Assembly (NCBI GenBank): GCA_024509875.1
Contig: JAMPIV010008055.1
Coordinates: forward strand, 186,001 to 250,000
Origin: Oreohelix idahoensis
Lineage: Eukaryota > Mollusca > Gastropoda > Stylommatophora > Oreohelicidae
Length of the DNA stretch: 64,000 nt
Direction: 5' to 3'
A program made the position numbers and the translations under genes. The notes beneath the pieces are model-generated. The model did not search any database, was not told the DNA's origin, and was given only the letters and a program-made list of their open reading frames with translations. Position 1 is the first letter of the stretch. Each line of letters opens with the position of its first letter. Shown here piece after piece: positions 63,777 through 64,000 of this stretch.

Positions 63777-63967
63777 CTCAGAAATACCCAGCAGATTTGT
63801 GAAGCGCCTCCATGTCTTTGCATCATCGGAATACTCTATGAAATATTCTCTCACATATTCATCGCTGCCTTGACGACCCTGAGTTAACACCTGGGTTACA
63901 ATGTATTGTTTCCCCATGTCTACCTGAAGCCACTGGAAAGCATTCTGAATGGATGGTGACCATGCTC
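63777..63967 (-). CDS. Nrx-IV: Nrx-IV-like exon 1 of window: F5/8 type C domain, middle part
   Basis: 191 bases, entered in phase 1 after an acceptor ending ttaacag and left in phase 0 at GAG|GTAAGC. The peptide begins GAWSPSIQNAFQWLQVDMGK and contains EYFIEYSDDAKTWRRF. 'WLQVDLG' and 'YSDDGxxW' are signature strands of discoidin (F5/8C) domains. The preceding part of the domain must lie in an exon beyond 64000. A tRNA-SINE ends about 25 bases past the donor. Confidence 0.95.
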
Positions 63968-64000
63968 CTGTTAAGAACATGTTAAAATTAGTCACACTAC

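Larger units (their letters stand above)
1570..63967 (-). other. Nrx-IV: Neurexin IV / CASPR-like (CNTNAP family) gene, 14 internal exons, both ends outside window
   Basis: Fourteen exons read right to left join into 733 residues with no stop and with matching phases at every junction; all introns are GT-AG. Domain order in window residues: F5/8 type C about 1-111, laminin G 1 about 112-296, laminin G 2 about 297-477, EGF about 478-512, fibrinogen-C-like about 513-730, then the start of laminin G 3. This order is specific to Neurexin IV and contactin-associated proteins, single-pass cell-surface proteins that in invertebrates work with contactin and neuroglian at septate junctions (family knowledge). 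Signal peptide, the first part of F5/8C, laminin G 3, EGF 2, laminin G 4, membrane segment and cytoplasmic tail are not in the window. Intron phases in order 1 to 13 are 0,1,1,0,0,0,1,1,2,1,1,1,0. Lengths total 2199 coding bases in over 62 kb, so introns are about 96 percent of the span. Vertebrate neurexins lack the discoidin and fibrinogen-like parts and are excluded. Confidence 0.95.

Overview
The window is nuclear DNA from an animal, most likely an invertebrate and probably a lophotrochozoan such as a mollusc (inference). The evidence is one large intron-rich gene with GT-AG introns, very dense non-LTR retrotransposons of RTE-like and I-like type, tRNA-headed SINEs, Helitrons, and Tc1, pogo, piggyBac and TTAA-type DNA transposons. 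There is no sign of bacterial organisation.

The only host gene I can support runs right to left on the minus strand across the whole window. I find 14 consecutive exons between 63967 and 1570. Every junction keeps frame, together giving 2199 coding bases (733 residues) without a stop. The domain order is the C-terminal part of an F5/8 type C (discoidin) domain, laminin G 1, laminin G 2, one EGF repeat and a fibrinogen-C-like domain, with the start of laminin G 3 beyond the left edge. This is the Neurexin IV / CASPR (CNTNAP) architecture, a septate-junction and axo-glial adhesion protein family. The signal peptide and first half of F5/8C lie beyond 64000; laminin G 3, EGF 2, laminin G 4 and the membrane segment lie left of base 1.

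The introns (1.7 to 11.8 kb) are almost wholly repeats, many nested. Intron 1 (60828-63776) has tRNA-SINEs and a 5'-truncated I-like LINE. Intron 2 (48875-60685) has an 8.2 kb TTAA-flanked transposon whose transposase gene is split by a nearly complete 4.8 kb LINE with an RNase H domain. Intron 3 has LINE scraps, a SINE in a TATG microsatellite and a 320 bp local duplication. Intron 4 has a Helitron and a 39 bp minisatellite containing a LINE within a LINE. Intron 6 has a 41 bp minisatellite hosting a pogo-like element and an intact Tc1 element, a small Helitron, and a SINE carrying a piggyBac relic. Introns 7 to 10 hold MITEs, SINEs, RTE-like LINEs and a Tigger/jerky fossil. Intron 11 is essentially one minisatellite with two insertions. 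Introns 12 and 13 hold a 33 bp minisatellite, LINE copies and a retroposon joined to a tRNA-Asp sequence.

The most unusual pattern is that the minisatellites in introns 4, 6 and 11 look like tandem copies of the neighbouring exon's 3' end together with its 5' splice site, in the gene's orientation; in intron 4 the array is in exact register with the real splice site. In intron 2 a decayed second copy of the end of exon 2 plus its donor is present, and the TTAA transposon landed inside it. Thus in at least four introns a 5' splice-site region was tandemly duplicated, in three of them into an array of decoy-like donor sites. A second strong observation is a tRNA-Asp sequence ending in CCA fused to the 5' end of a retroposon, both inside one pair of target-site duplications, as expected from template jumping.
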